From positions 1 through 54,468 of the forward strand of contig JAFZVZ010000043.1 of NCBI GenBank assembly GCA_017617545.1: DNA of 54,468 bases, given 5' to 3'. The notes under the pieces were generated by a model. That model had not been told where the DNA came from, searched no databases, and worked only from the letters and a program-made list of their open reading frames with translations. Below, piece by piece: positions 24,956-34,262 of the stretch (its first letter is position 1; every line of letters begins with the position of its first letter). Both the position numbers and the translations under genes were made by a program. This stretch comes from Lachnospiraceae bacterium (GTDB lineage: Bacteria; Bacillota; Clostridia; Lachnospirales; Lachnospiraceae).

Positions 24956-24989
24956 AGAAAGACCAGTGCTTAACCGTGCTGGTCTTTCT
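24956..24989 (+). terminator. Hairpin after the zinc-ribbon gene
   Basis: A perfect 11-bp stem AGAAAGACCAG / CTGGTCTTTCT has a 12-base loop. The right arm supplies the T-rich tail. It lies about 95 bases after the stop and directly before the next gene. Confidence 0.7.
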
Positions 24990-25057
24990 CGCATAGTGTG
25001 CGTAAGAAATTCGGAAATATCGGAAAGGCTTGGCGCCGTGGGGGCGCCGTATCTCGC

Positions 25058-26596
25058 ATGGGTGAAAAGAAACCCCTATTGACAGGGAAAAATGTTGCAA
25101 CGGCATGCTTTCTGCTGCTTGCGAACATCTTGGTGATCACTGCGATCTGGCTGGGAATTCGGTTCGGAACACTCGATATGATGGCGATCGTATTCCTGCT
25201 CAAGGTTCCGATCAGCGGATCGGATCCGACCAACTTTTACGAAATCTTTATCTTGATATTTACCATCGGACCGGCGGCAACCGCTGCGGAGCTCGGTATC
25301 TTCGCATTGATCAACCGCATCCGGCGCAAGCGCACGGAGAAGGGCAAGAGGGCTTCGGTTTCCACCTGGATCGTGGAGCACCGGCGTTTGATCTCAGTGT
25401 TCGTTCTGATCATCGCGCTGGGGATCGTCGGAGCAAGACTTCGGATCGTCAAATACGTCATCAACCAGTTCGGCAACTCACCGATCTACAACGATGAGTA
25501 TGTGGATCCTCAGGAGGTACAGATCAAGGCTCCGGAGCAGAAGCGTAATCTCATCTACATCTACATGGAATCCATGGAGATCTCGTATTCGGACTGGGGA
25601 CACGGCGGAGCGGCCAAGAAGGACATGATCCCGGAGATGACGCAGATCGCGCTCTCCAACATCTGTTTCTCACAGGACGGCACCCGCTTAAACGGTGCGC
25701 AGGCCGTCACGGGAACCACGTGGACGATGGCCTCGCTTGTGGCGCAGACAGCCGGCGTTCCGCTGACCATCCCGATCGGCGATAACGCGATGGGCAAGAA
25801 GGCGTACGAGACCTTCCTCCCCGGCGTATATACGCTCGGGCAGGTCCTGCGTGACAACGGCTATCAGCTGGAGTACCTGATCGGTTCGGAGAAGAAATTT
25901 TCCGGCGCGGACATCTTTATGAGGACGCACGGGGATTACACGATCAAGGACCTGAACTATTACCGCGACAACGGTATACTTCCCAAGGACTACTACGTAT
26001 GGTGGGGCTTTGAGGATGAAAAGGTCTACGAGTACGCGATGGATGCGATCAGTCATCTGGGCTGCTCGGAACAGCCGTTTGCGTTCACGATGATGACGAT
26101 GGACACGCATTTTACGAACGGGTACCGCTGCCGTCTGTGCGGAGATGAGTTCCCGGATCAGTACAGCAACGTGATCGCGTGCGCGTCCACGCAGCTGCGG
26201 AACTTCCTTGACTGGCTCTCGTGCCAGCCGTATTACGACAACACGACGGTGATCATTGTCGGGGACCATCCGACGATGGATACGAAATATATGGACACGC
26301 TGCCGGACAATAAGGACGGCTACGTGAGAAAGACCTACTGTACGATCATCAATTCCGCGGTTGAGTATAAACCGACGGGGAATGAAAGACAGTTCACGGC
26401 GATGGATATGTATCCGACGACGCTTGCCGCGATGGGCTTTGACATTGAAGGCAACCGCCTCGGACTCGGCGTCAATCTCTTCTCCGGGCAGGAGACGCTG
26501 CTCGAAAAATACGGTCTGAATAAGCTGAACGATCTTCTCGAGGAGAGATCGGACTTCTATGACACGCTGATGTACGGAGACGAAGAGAAGAACTGA
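25058..26596 (+). CDS. MdoB/LtaS-like phosphoglycerol transferase
   Basis: About 512 residues. The N-terminal 145 residues hold three or four membrane helices. The C-terminal extracytoplasmic domain is of the sulfatase/alkaline-phosphatase fold that transfers glycerol-phosphate from phosphatidylglycerol to surface polymers. Visible motifs are IYIYMESMEISY (metal-binding Glu), GTTWTMASLVAQTAGVPL (with the Thr nucleophile expected here, closer to E. coli MdoB than to LtaS), MDTHFTNG and VGDHPTM. The start is uncertain: the first ATG is 25058, but the frame extends to a GTG at 24998, and neither has a good ribosome site. A GGCGCC hairpin lies just before 25058. It may act with the TarI-like and Glf enzymes on envelope polymers. 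Confidence 0.85.
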   Translation: MGEKKPLLTGKNVATACFLLLANILVITAIWLGIRFGTLDMMAIVFLLKVPISGSDPTNFYEIFILIFTIGPAATAAELGIFALINRIRRKRTEKGKRASVSTWIVEHRRLISVFVLIIALGIVGARLRIVKYVINQFGNSPIYNDEYVDPQEVQIKAPEQKRNLIYIYMESMEISYSDWGHGGAAKKDMIPEMTQIALSNICFSQDGTRLNGAQAVTGTTWTMASLVAQTAGVPLTIPIGDNAMGKKAYETFLPGVYTLGQVLRDNGYQLEYLIGSEKKFSGADIFMRTHGDYTIKDLNYYRDNGILPKDYYVWWGFEDEKVYEYAMDAISHLGCSEQPFAFTMMTMDTHFTNGYRCRLCGDEFPDQYSNVIACASTQLRNFLDWLSCQPYYDNTTVIIVGDHPTMDTKYMDTLPDNKDGYVRKTYCTIINSAVEYKPTGNERQFTAMDMYPTTLAAMGFDIEGNRLGLGVNLFSGQETLLEKYGLNKLNDLLEERSDFYDTLMYGDEEKN

Positions 26597-26660
26597 CAGA
26601 CCGGATACAGCACGAATTCGTCGGAACGATGTTTGAATAATCAGGAAAGGAGGAATGCTC

Positions 26661-28544
26661 ATGGCAAGCACCATACCGGAATTGTACGTGGAATACCGCA
26701 AGCGTCTGGAAGACGTCGACCGGATCGAGAAGGAACTGCTGCGCACCAACGAGCAGTCTTCCTGGAATGCCTGCCTGATCCGAAAGTCGGAGCTTGTCCG
26801 AAGCTTCTACGGAGAGACGGAGGCGGAACTGAACACGCTGATCAATCCGTATCTGTACGGTTCCTCGCCTCTCGATGATGAGAAGGCCATGGAGCTGTTC
26901 GAGGGCGCGAGTTCCTATTACAATAGCGCCATCTACGATGACGTAATGGAGTCGCAGATATTCAAACTTCTGTGGGAGTACTACCAGTCGACCGGCAACG
27001 AGTACATGGAGCGTGCGTGCCGTTGTGCATTTTCCAACAACGCGTTTCTCAACGTTGAGGGTAAGCTGCGCAGCTATGCCATGGAGCAGGCGGAGCTGGT
27101 CAGCGGCTACATCGACCGCATCGACTATCTGCGCGATCTTCACAAGAATGATGACGAGGCATTTTACACGGACGTGAGCCGCGTGTTTGAGACGCTGCAC
27201 GGACAGTACGAGATGGAACGCTCGCGTTTTGAGCCCAACGTCAACCGCATGATCGGATGCTTTAACAATCTTTCCAAGATCCGTAAGTACAGGAAGTATT
27301 TTCCGGATGATGTGTGGGAAACGCTGGAGCGCCCGTTAAATGACGTCGGCACGGACGTGATGTTCATGGCTGCGCTACACTGGGAGACGGTGGATGTGCA
27401 GCTCAAGGAGATCATCGGACCGGCGTTCCCGATCGGTTTCATCGAGCAGACGAAGCTGCCGGTGGAAGAGCGCGATATGAAGGTGTATGTCGGATATATC
27501 GTGTACGCGTTTTATTCGGGACTGCTGAAGCCGGAGCAGACGTTCACACTGCTTCGTTCCTACAGCCGCACGATCACGAAGGAGTACGATTTCAACGATC
27601 CGAACTGGTACGATCAGCCGGATGACAGCCGTTTCGCGGTCATCACAACGACGACCAAGCCGATGTTCGAGATGATCGACGAGTTCTCCTGCGACGACGA
27701 TAAGAAGAAGCGCATGAAGGCGGAGCTTCTCTATGAGGTGAAGACCTACATCGAGACGATCCCGCGTGAGTGCGCGTGCAAGGAATACCTCGACCAGGCG
27801 CTGTATCACCTTTTGTACGACCTGATCGGTTACATCGACATTCAGGAGGTTGCGATCGAGTTTATCGACAGCATGGTCATCAGCCGTCAGATGGCGACGC
27901 TGATCCATACGGTCATGACCGGCGAGCTTGCCAACGCGATCCTGGATCCGCTTGTGGACGAGCATCCCGAGCTGTTCACGACCGTGCTCGACACGGAGGA
28001 CCTCCGCGAGGTTGCCAAGCGGAAGAGTGAGCTGATGACGCTCATGTACAACGCGGCGCGCTGCCACGACATCGGCAAGATCCTGATCGCGAATATTATC
28101 AACACGCAGATCCGGCGTCTGTCCGACATGGAGTACTCGTACATCAAGTACCATCCGAAGTGGAGCTACGAGATCCTGATGCGCAACCCGAACCTGCAGA
28201 ACTACGCGGAGATCGCGCTCGGGCATCACAGAAGCTACGACGGCAACAGCGGTTACCCGAAGTTCTTCAACAACCGCGCGAGCCGCTACCGCATCCTGAT
28301 CGATCTGCTGACCGTCTGCGACTGCATGGATGCCGCGACGGACGTGTTCGGACGCAACTACGCGAAGGGCAAGCAGTTTAGTACTGTGCTCTCGGAGTTC
28401 CGCAAGGCCGCGGGCACGCATTACAATCCGAAGATCATCAGCTTCATCGAGCAGAACGACGCGCTTCGCGAGAAGCTTTCGAAGATGACATCGGAGGAAG
28501 GACGCTCCGATCTGTACTACCATATTTACAGAAAATACCGCTGA
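26661..28544 (+). CDS. HD-GYP domain protein with uncharacterised N-terminal region
   Basis: This protein has 627 residues. GGAAAGGAGG at 26644-26653 sets the start at 26661 rather than the ATG two codons earlier. Residues 1-400 are mostly helical, soluble and not recognised; no receiver, GAF or PAS signature is evident. The C-terminal HD-GYP domain keeps its phosphodiesterase signature: His416, HDIGK with His469-Asp470, HPKWS, HHRSYDGNSGYP (522-533, retaining the GYP triad) and CDCMDAATD. HD-GYP enzymes hydrolyse cyclic dinucleotides, typically c-di-GMP, but the substrate here is not shown. It follows the phosphoglycerol transferase by about 65 bases. Confidence 0.85.
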   Translation: MASTIPELYVEYRKRLEDVDRIEKELLRTNEQSSWNACLIRKSELVRSFYGETEAELNTLINPYLYGSSPLDDEKAMELFEGASSYYNSAIYDDVMESQIFKLLWEYYQSTGNEYMERACRCAFSNNAFLNVEGKLRSYAMEQAELVSGYIDRIDYLRDLHKNDDEAFYTDVSRVFETLHGQYEMERSRFEPNVNRMIGCFNNLSKIRKYRKYFPDDVWETLERPLNDVGTDVMFMAALHWETVDVQLKEIIGPAFPIGFIEQTKLPVEERDMKVYVGYIVYAFYSGLLKPEQTFTLLRSYSRTITKEYDFNDPNWYDQPDDSRFAVITTTTKPMFEMIDEFSCDDDKKKRMKAELLYEVKTYIETIPRECACKEYLDQALYHLLYDLIGYIDIQEVAIEFIDSMVISRQMATLIHTVMTGELANAILDPLVDEHPELFTTVLDTEDLREVAKRKSELMTLMYNAARCHDIGKILIANIINTQIRRLSDMEYSYIKYHPKWSYEILMRNPNLQNYAEIALGHHRSYDGNSGYPKFFNNRASRYRILIDLLTVCDCMDAATDVFGRNYAKGKQFSTVLSEFRKAAGTHYNPKIISFIEQNDALREKLSKMTSEEGRSDLYYHIYRKYR

Positions 28545-28552
28545 AACCGGTT

Positions 28553-28573
28553 CCCGCCGCGGGGCGCGGCGGG
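28553..28573 (+). terminator. GC-rich hairpin after the HD-GYP gene
   Basis: A perfect 8-bp stem CCCGCCGC / GCGGCGGG with a GGGGC loop starts eight bases after the stop. There is no U-run, so it may only partly terminate or may stabilise the 3' end. Confidence 0.45.
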
Positions 28574-28621
28574 GTCGGAAGAAGTTGTGTTTAAAATATT
28601 TCAAAAAACTATATTTTGTGC

Positions 28622-28650
28622 TTTTCTTTACAAATCTTTTGTGGTAGAAT
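28622..28650 (+). promoter_or_regulatory. Candidate extended -10 promoter for glnS
   Basis: TAGAAT at 28645-28650 is preceded by TGG (extended -10). A weak TTTTCT lies 17 bases further upstream. The ATTTTCCG octamer at 28664 merges with the GGGAGG ribosome site. Confidence 0.45.
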
Positions 28651-28681
28651 AGCCAAAAGTTGTATTTTCCGGGAGGAAACC

Positions 28682-30385
28682 ATGGATTTTGAGAACATGA
28701 CGGTACCGGCAGAGACGAGCGAAGAGCCGGTATCCAAGAACTTTATTGAGATGATCATTGAGAAGGATATTGCAGAGGGCAGCTGTGACAAGGTGATCAC
28801 GCGGTTCCCGCCGGAGCCGAACGGATACCTTCATATCGGCCACGCAAAGGCAATACTGTTAAACTACGGTCTGGCGAAAAAATACGGCGGTCAGTTCAAT
28901 CTGCGTTTTGATGACACGAACCCGACGAAGGAGAAGACGGAGTTTGTCGAATCAATCGCGAAGGATGTACGGTGGCTGGGTGCTGATTTCGAGGACCGTT
29001 TGTTTTTTGCTTCCAACTATTTCGGTGAGATGTACGAGGCGGCGATCCGCCTGATCAAGAAGGGCAAGGCGTTCGTGTGCGACCTCACGGCTGAGGAGAT
29101 CCGCGAGTACCGCGGCACCCTGACCGAGCCAGGCAAGAACAGCCCGTACCGCGACCGCAGCATCGAGGAGAACCTTCGCCTGTTTGAGGGCATGAAGAAC
29201 GGAGAGTTCCCGGACGGATCCAAGGTGCTTCGTGCGAAGATCGATATGGCTTCGCCGAACATCAACATGAGAGATCCCGTCATTTACCGCGTTGCGCGCA
29301 TGACGCATCACAACACGGGTGATCAGTGGTGCATCTACCCGATGTACGATTTTGCGCATCCGATCGAGGATGCCGTGGAGGGTGTTACACACTCCATCTG
29401 CACGCTTGAGTTTGAAGACCATCGCCCGCTCTATGACTGGGTCATGATCGAGTGCGGCTACAAGGATAAGATCGACGGCACGCCGAAGCAGATCGAGTTT
29501 GCAAAGCTGTACCTAAAGAATGTCGTCACCGGCAAGCGCTACATCAAGCGCCTTGTTGAGGACGGTACCGTGGACGGCTGGGACGATCCGCGCCTCGTGA
29601 CGATTGCAGCGCTTCGCCGCCGCGGTTTCACGCCGGAGTCTCTGAAACTGTTCATGGAGCTCAGCGGCGTTTCCAAGAGCAATTCCATCTCTGACTACGC
29701 GATGCTCGAGTACTGCATCCGCGAGGATCTCAAACTGAAGAAGTCCCGCGTGATGGCAGTTGTAGATCCGGTCAGACTTGTGATCGACAATTATCCCGAG
29801 AACGAGACCGAGGACGTTGTTGTTTCGAACAATCCGGAAAATGAGGACCTCGGCAGCCGTACGGTTCCGTTCGGCCGTGAGCTTTACATCGAGAGAGAGG
29901 ACTTCATGGTGGAGCCTCCGAAGAAGTATTTCCGCCTCTTCCCGGGCAACGAGGTTCGTCTGATGGGCGCGTATTTCGTGCGTTGCACCGGATACGATAC
30001 CGATGAGAACGGCAATGTGACATGCGTTCACTGCACGTACGATCCCGCGACGAAGGGCGGCGAGTGCGCCGACCGCAAGGTCAAAGGAACGATCCACTGG
30101 GTATACGCGAAGACCGCGGTTCCCACGACGATCCGCCTCTACGAGAATCTCGTGGACGAGGAGAAGGGCGTGTATGACGAGGAGACCGGCAAGGTGAACG
30201 TCAACCCGAACTCGCTGACGATCCGCAACGGTTTCATCGAGCCGTCCGTGGCAGGCGCCAAGGAGTTTGACACGTATCAGTTCCTCAGAAACGGATATTT
30301 CTGTGTGGATTGCAAGGACAGCAAGCCGGATGCGCTTGTATTTAACCGCATCTGCTCCATGAAGAGCGGTTATAAGCCGGTATAG
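28682..30385 (+). CDS. glnS: Glutaminyl-tRNA synthetase
   Basis: This 567-residue class I synthetase charges tRNA-Gln directly. The N-terminal block [18 protein letters not shown] holds the HIGH motif, and the KMSKS equivalent is VSKSN in [11 protein letters not shown]. The segment [12 protein letters not shown] and the two C-terminal beta-barrel domains are typical of GlnRS rather than GluRS. The ATG at 28682 has GGGAGG upstream; an open frame of 22 codons before it lacks a ribosome site. No T-box specifier hairpin or T-box sequence is visible in the short leader. A DUF6062-like gene follows after 17 bases, so the two are probably co-transcribed. Confidence 0.97.
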   Translation: MDFENMTVPAETSEEPVSKNFIEMIIEKDIAEGSCDKVITRFPPEPNGYLHIGHAKAILLNYGLAKKYGGQFNLRFDDTNPTKEKTEFVESIAKDVRWLGADFEDRLFFASNYFGEMYEAAIRLIKKGKAFVCDLTAEEIREYRGTLTEPGKNSPYRDRSIEENLRLFEGMKNGEFPDGSKVLRAKIDMASPNINMRDPVIYRVARMTHHNTGDQWCIYPMYDFAHPIEDAVEGVTHSICTLEFEDHRPLYDWVMIECGYKDKIDGTPKQIEFAKLYLKNVVTGKRYIKRLVEDGTVDGWDDPRLVTIAALRRRGFTPESLKLFMELSGVSKSNSISDYAMLEYCIREDLKLKKSRVMAVVDPVRLVIDNYPENETEDVVVSNNPENEDLGSRTVPFGRELYIEREDFMVEPPKKYFRLFPGNEVRLMGAYFVRCTGYDTDENGNVTCVHCTYDPATKGGECADRKVKGTIHWVYAKTAVPTTIRLYENLVDEEKGVYDEETGKVNVNPNSLTIRNGFIEPSVAGAKEFDTYQFLRNGYFCVDCKDSKPDALVFNRICSMKSGYKPV

Positions 30386-30402
30386 TTTGATACGGAGGGA
30401 CA

Positions 30403-31134
30403 ATGAAGGAGCAGCTATATACAATCCCGGTCAACGACGCGTTCGACGCGGACACCGAGTGCCCGGTCTGCGCGATGTATGAGAAGCTTCAGTCGGACGC
30501 CATCGATTTTGTCATGGGCGCAAGCTACATGGAGGACGATGTCCGCATGGAGACGAACAAGAAGGGCTTCTGCGCGCAGCATTTGCCGCTCATGTACAAG
30601 AACCAGAACCGCCTGGGACTGGGGCTTATGATGCTCACGTACATGGACCAGCAGCTGAAGGAGATGGAGAAACTCGCCGGGAAGAAGCGCGGCGCAACGG
30701 GCTGGTTTTCCAAGGGGAACAGCGGCGACGCTACCGCGGAGTATATGGCGCAGCAACAGTGCACCTGCTATGTCTGTGACAGAATGAAGCACTCGTACGA
30801 GCGCTACCTTGTGACAACGCTGTATCTGTACAATACCGACTCATCGTTCCGCGACAAATTTGCGCGCGCCAAGGGATTCTGCATGAAACATTTCGGCGAG
30901 CTGCATGCGATGGCGCCGTCGCATCTGAGCAAGAGCAATCTCGATGAGTTTGACACGTGCATAAACAGGATCATGATCGAGAATTTCCGTCGCGTGCGCG
31001 ACGATCTCGAGTGGTTTACGGACAAGTTTGACTACCGGAACGCGGACGCGCCGTGGAAGAATTCGAAGGACGCTCTGATCCGCGCGATCCAGAAGACCAA
31101 TTCGATCTCCGTTGAGGAGAAAGCAAAGAAATAA
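30403..31134 (+). CDS. DUF6062-family protein (Cys-rich, uncharacterised)
   Basis: This 243-residue soluble protein has paired cysteine motifs: CPVC near the N-terminus, GFCAQH, CYVC in the middle and GFCMKH. The repeated C-x2-C followed by F-C-x2-H arrangement suggests two similar metal-binding halves. The pattern fits DUF6062, which I recall from Clostridia and which has no known function. GGAGGG lies five bases before the ATG, and the start is 17 bases after glnS. A zinc- or iron-binding role is inferred from the Cys/His spacing only. Confidence 0.75.
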   Translation: MKEQLYTIPVNDAFDADTECPVCAMYEKLQSDAIDFVMGASYMEDDVRMETNKKGFCAQHLPLMYKNQNRLGLGLMMLTYMDQQLKEMEKLAGKKRGATGWFSKGNSGDATAEYMAQQQCTCYVCDRMKHSYERYLVTTLYLYNTDSSFRDKFARAKGFCMKHFGELHAMAPSHLSKSNLDEFDTCINRIMIENFRRVRDDLEWFTDKFDYRNADAPWKNSKDALIRAIQKTNSISVEEKAKK

Positions 31135-31191
31135 TACGCTCAGTGCGGAGACGACAGTCCCGCGCGGGCAGGCCCGAAGCAAGGAGACAGT

Positions 31192-31698
31192 ATGAACGAG
31201 AGCAACTATTGTGAATGTGTGGTGTCGAGGAAGACAACCTTAAAGGACAATATCATCAAGGCATCACTTCTTACCCTGGCTACAGTGGTAACGCTGATCG
31301 GTTTCATCATCCCGCTTGTGTTTCTCGTGGCTGCGATCGGCTGGTATCTGATCTTCACGTTCTGGCCGAGATTTCAGGTTGTGTATGAGTATGTTTTTGT
31401 TGACGGACAGATTGACTTTGACCGGATCCTCGGCGGCAGCGTGCGCAAGCAGTGCAAGCGGATCGACCTTGACACCGTGACGCTCGTGGCTCCTGCGAGA
31501 TCCCATTCTCTCGACGGTTACAAGCATTTGCAGACGAAGCCGTTCGATTATACGTCGCTTGATCCGGAGAGGGAAAATCTTGTCTATGTGATCGTCAACA
31601 ATGCGGACAATAAATCCGAGATCATCCGTTTTGAGCCGGATGAAACATTGATCGCCCATATGAAACGGAAGGCGCCGCGCAAGGTGCAGGAATATTAA
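31192..31698 (+). CDS. Small two-helix membrane protein (DUF6106-like)
   Basis: This 168-residue protein has a short N-terminal segment with ECVVSRKTTLKDN. A hydrophobic hairpin at about residues 25-57 (TLATVVTLIGFIIPLVFLVA, then WYLIFTFW) follows, then a cytoplasmic beta-rich domain. That domain contains YEYVFVDGQIDFDRILGG, which resembles bacterial PH-like modules. The overall pattern resembles DUF6106 proteins of Lachnospiraceae; function is unknown. AAGGAG lies upstream of the ATG. It follows the DUF6062 gene by 57 bases and may share the glnS transcript. Confidence 0.65.
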   Translation: MNESNYCECVVSRKTTLKDNIIKASLLTLATVVTLIGFIIPLVFLVAAIGWYLIFTFWPRFQVVYEYVFVDGQIDFDRILGGSVRKQCKRIDLDTVTLVAPARSHSLDGYKHLQTKPFDYTSLDPERENLVYVIVNNADNKSEIIRFEPDETLIAHMKRKAPRKVQEY

Positions 31699-31768
31699 GC
31701 GCGACCTTCGGGGGTGTATTACGGGGCTTTGTCGGGGGAGGTTTTCCTAAGGTACCAAAAAATTATAA

Positions 31769-33262
<1,494 letters not shown>

Positions 33263-33272
33263 GACGTAGATG

Positions 33273-33309
33273 ACGGTACCTTCCCGCCGACGGCGGGAAT
33301 GACCGTTTC
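33273..33309 (+). terminator. Terminator of guaB
   Basis: A two-part stem, ACGGT / ACCGT outside and TTCCCGCC / GGCGGGAA inside with a GAC loop, is followed by TTTCT. Confidence 0.75.
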
Positions 33310-33347
33310 TGCGAGTGGGGTTTCCTGCTCGAGAGAGGAGGACCGGG

Positions 33348-34091
33348 ATGGCAAATACTTCCGGGAACGGGACGCGACGTTTATCCAAGGCTGAACTTCG
33401 CCGCAGACGCCGCCGTCGTAAGAAAATACGCAAGTACGCTATTCTTGCGGGACTTGCGATCATACTCATTCTTTTCCTGATGCTGGTCATCAAGTTGATC
33501 TCCTGGATCTTCAGCAGTTCGGATGACGGACTGGTCAAGAAGGTCGACGATATCAAGGTGACGCAGAAGCTTCTGTCCGTCAATGATTTTACGAGACCGG
33601 GCACGGAATTGAAGAAGGTTGAGAAAATTGTGATCCATTATACCGGCGTGGAGATCAACTCCACGGCAATCGCTCAGCGCGACCGGTATGAGGCCAGAAA
33701 AGATTCGCACAGCGACACGGATACCCGTGAGAGCATGCATTTTATCATCGGAGCCGAGGGTGAGATCGTCCAGTGTATCCCGATCAACGAGGCGGCGTAT
33801 GCTTCGAAGGGAGATAACGGCAGGGCCATCTCGATTGAGTTCTGTAACACCGGAACGGACGGTACGATGAGCAGTGACACGTATGTAAGCCTTGTGAAGC
33901 TTGTTGCGTACCTGTGTGATGAGTTTGATCTGACAGAGAAAAATGTGGAGCGCCACTACGATATCACCGGCGCCGCGTGCCCTCTGTATTTTGCGAAGAA
34001 TCCGGATTCCTGGACACAGTTCCGGGAGGATGTTGCGAAGGCGATCAAGGGCAAATCGTTCGATACGTCGAACCCGATCGTGAAGCAGTAA
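33348..34091 (+). CDS. Membrane-anchored N-acetylmuramoyl-L-alanine amidase (Amidase_2)
   Basis: This 247-residue cell-wall hydrolase cleaves the bond between MurNAc and L-Ala of the stem peptide. The ATG at 33348 has AGAGGAGG six bases upstream. A very basic N-terminus (RRRRRRKKIRK) is followed by one transmembrane helix (about 36-62), giving an Nin-Cout topology. The Amidase_2 domain starts near IVIHYTGVEI, where the His is a zinc ligand. It contains MHFIIGAEGEIVQCIPINEAAYAS-type substrate-site residues, and RHYDITGAACPLYF supplies the second His and the Cys ligand. No separate cell-wall binding domain is present. It precedes a convergent ABC exporter across a strong terminator. Confidence 0.93.
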   Translation: MANTSGNGTRRLSKAELRRRRRRRKKIRKYAILAGLAIILILFLMLVIKLISWIFSSSDDGLVKKVDDIKVTQKLLSVNDFTRPGTELKKVEKIVIHYTGVEINSTAIAQRDRYEARKDSHSDTDTRESMHFIIGAEGEIVQCIPINEAAYASKGDNGRAISIEFCNTGTDGTMSSDTYVSLVKLVAYLCDEFDLTEKNVERHYDITGAACPLYFAKNPDSWTQFREDVAKAIKGKSFDTSNPIVKQ

Positions 34092-34181
34092 AGCGATACG
34101 GAAAATGCTGCTGCAATCGCTTATACAGGCGAAATAAGACATGAAACCGGTTTCGTCGGACAACCGCATATCAACAAAAGA

Positions 34182-34228
34182 AGACCTGCCGCAGGAGCTC
34201 CGTAAGAGCCCTGAGGCAGGTCTTTTTT
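34182..34228. terminator. Strong bidirectional terminator between amidase and ABC exporter
   Basis: A long hairpin has an outer 9-bp stem AGACCTGCC / GGCAGGTCT and an inner CAGG-GCTC / GAGC-CCTG stem, with six T on the plus side. The left flank is A-rich, giving a T-rich tail for the minus-strand gene as well. Confidence 0.92.
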
Positions 34229-34262
34229 CGTGTCGGGCAAAGCCCGTTTCATTTTCCGAATA

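Noticed and set aside
28545-28681. T-box leader before glnS
   Set aside because: The gap is too short and lacks the conserved T-box sequence and a specifier hairpin.
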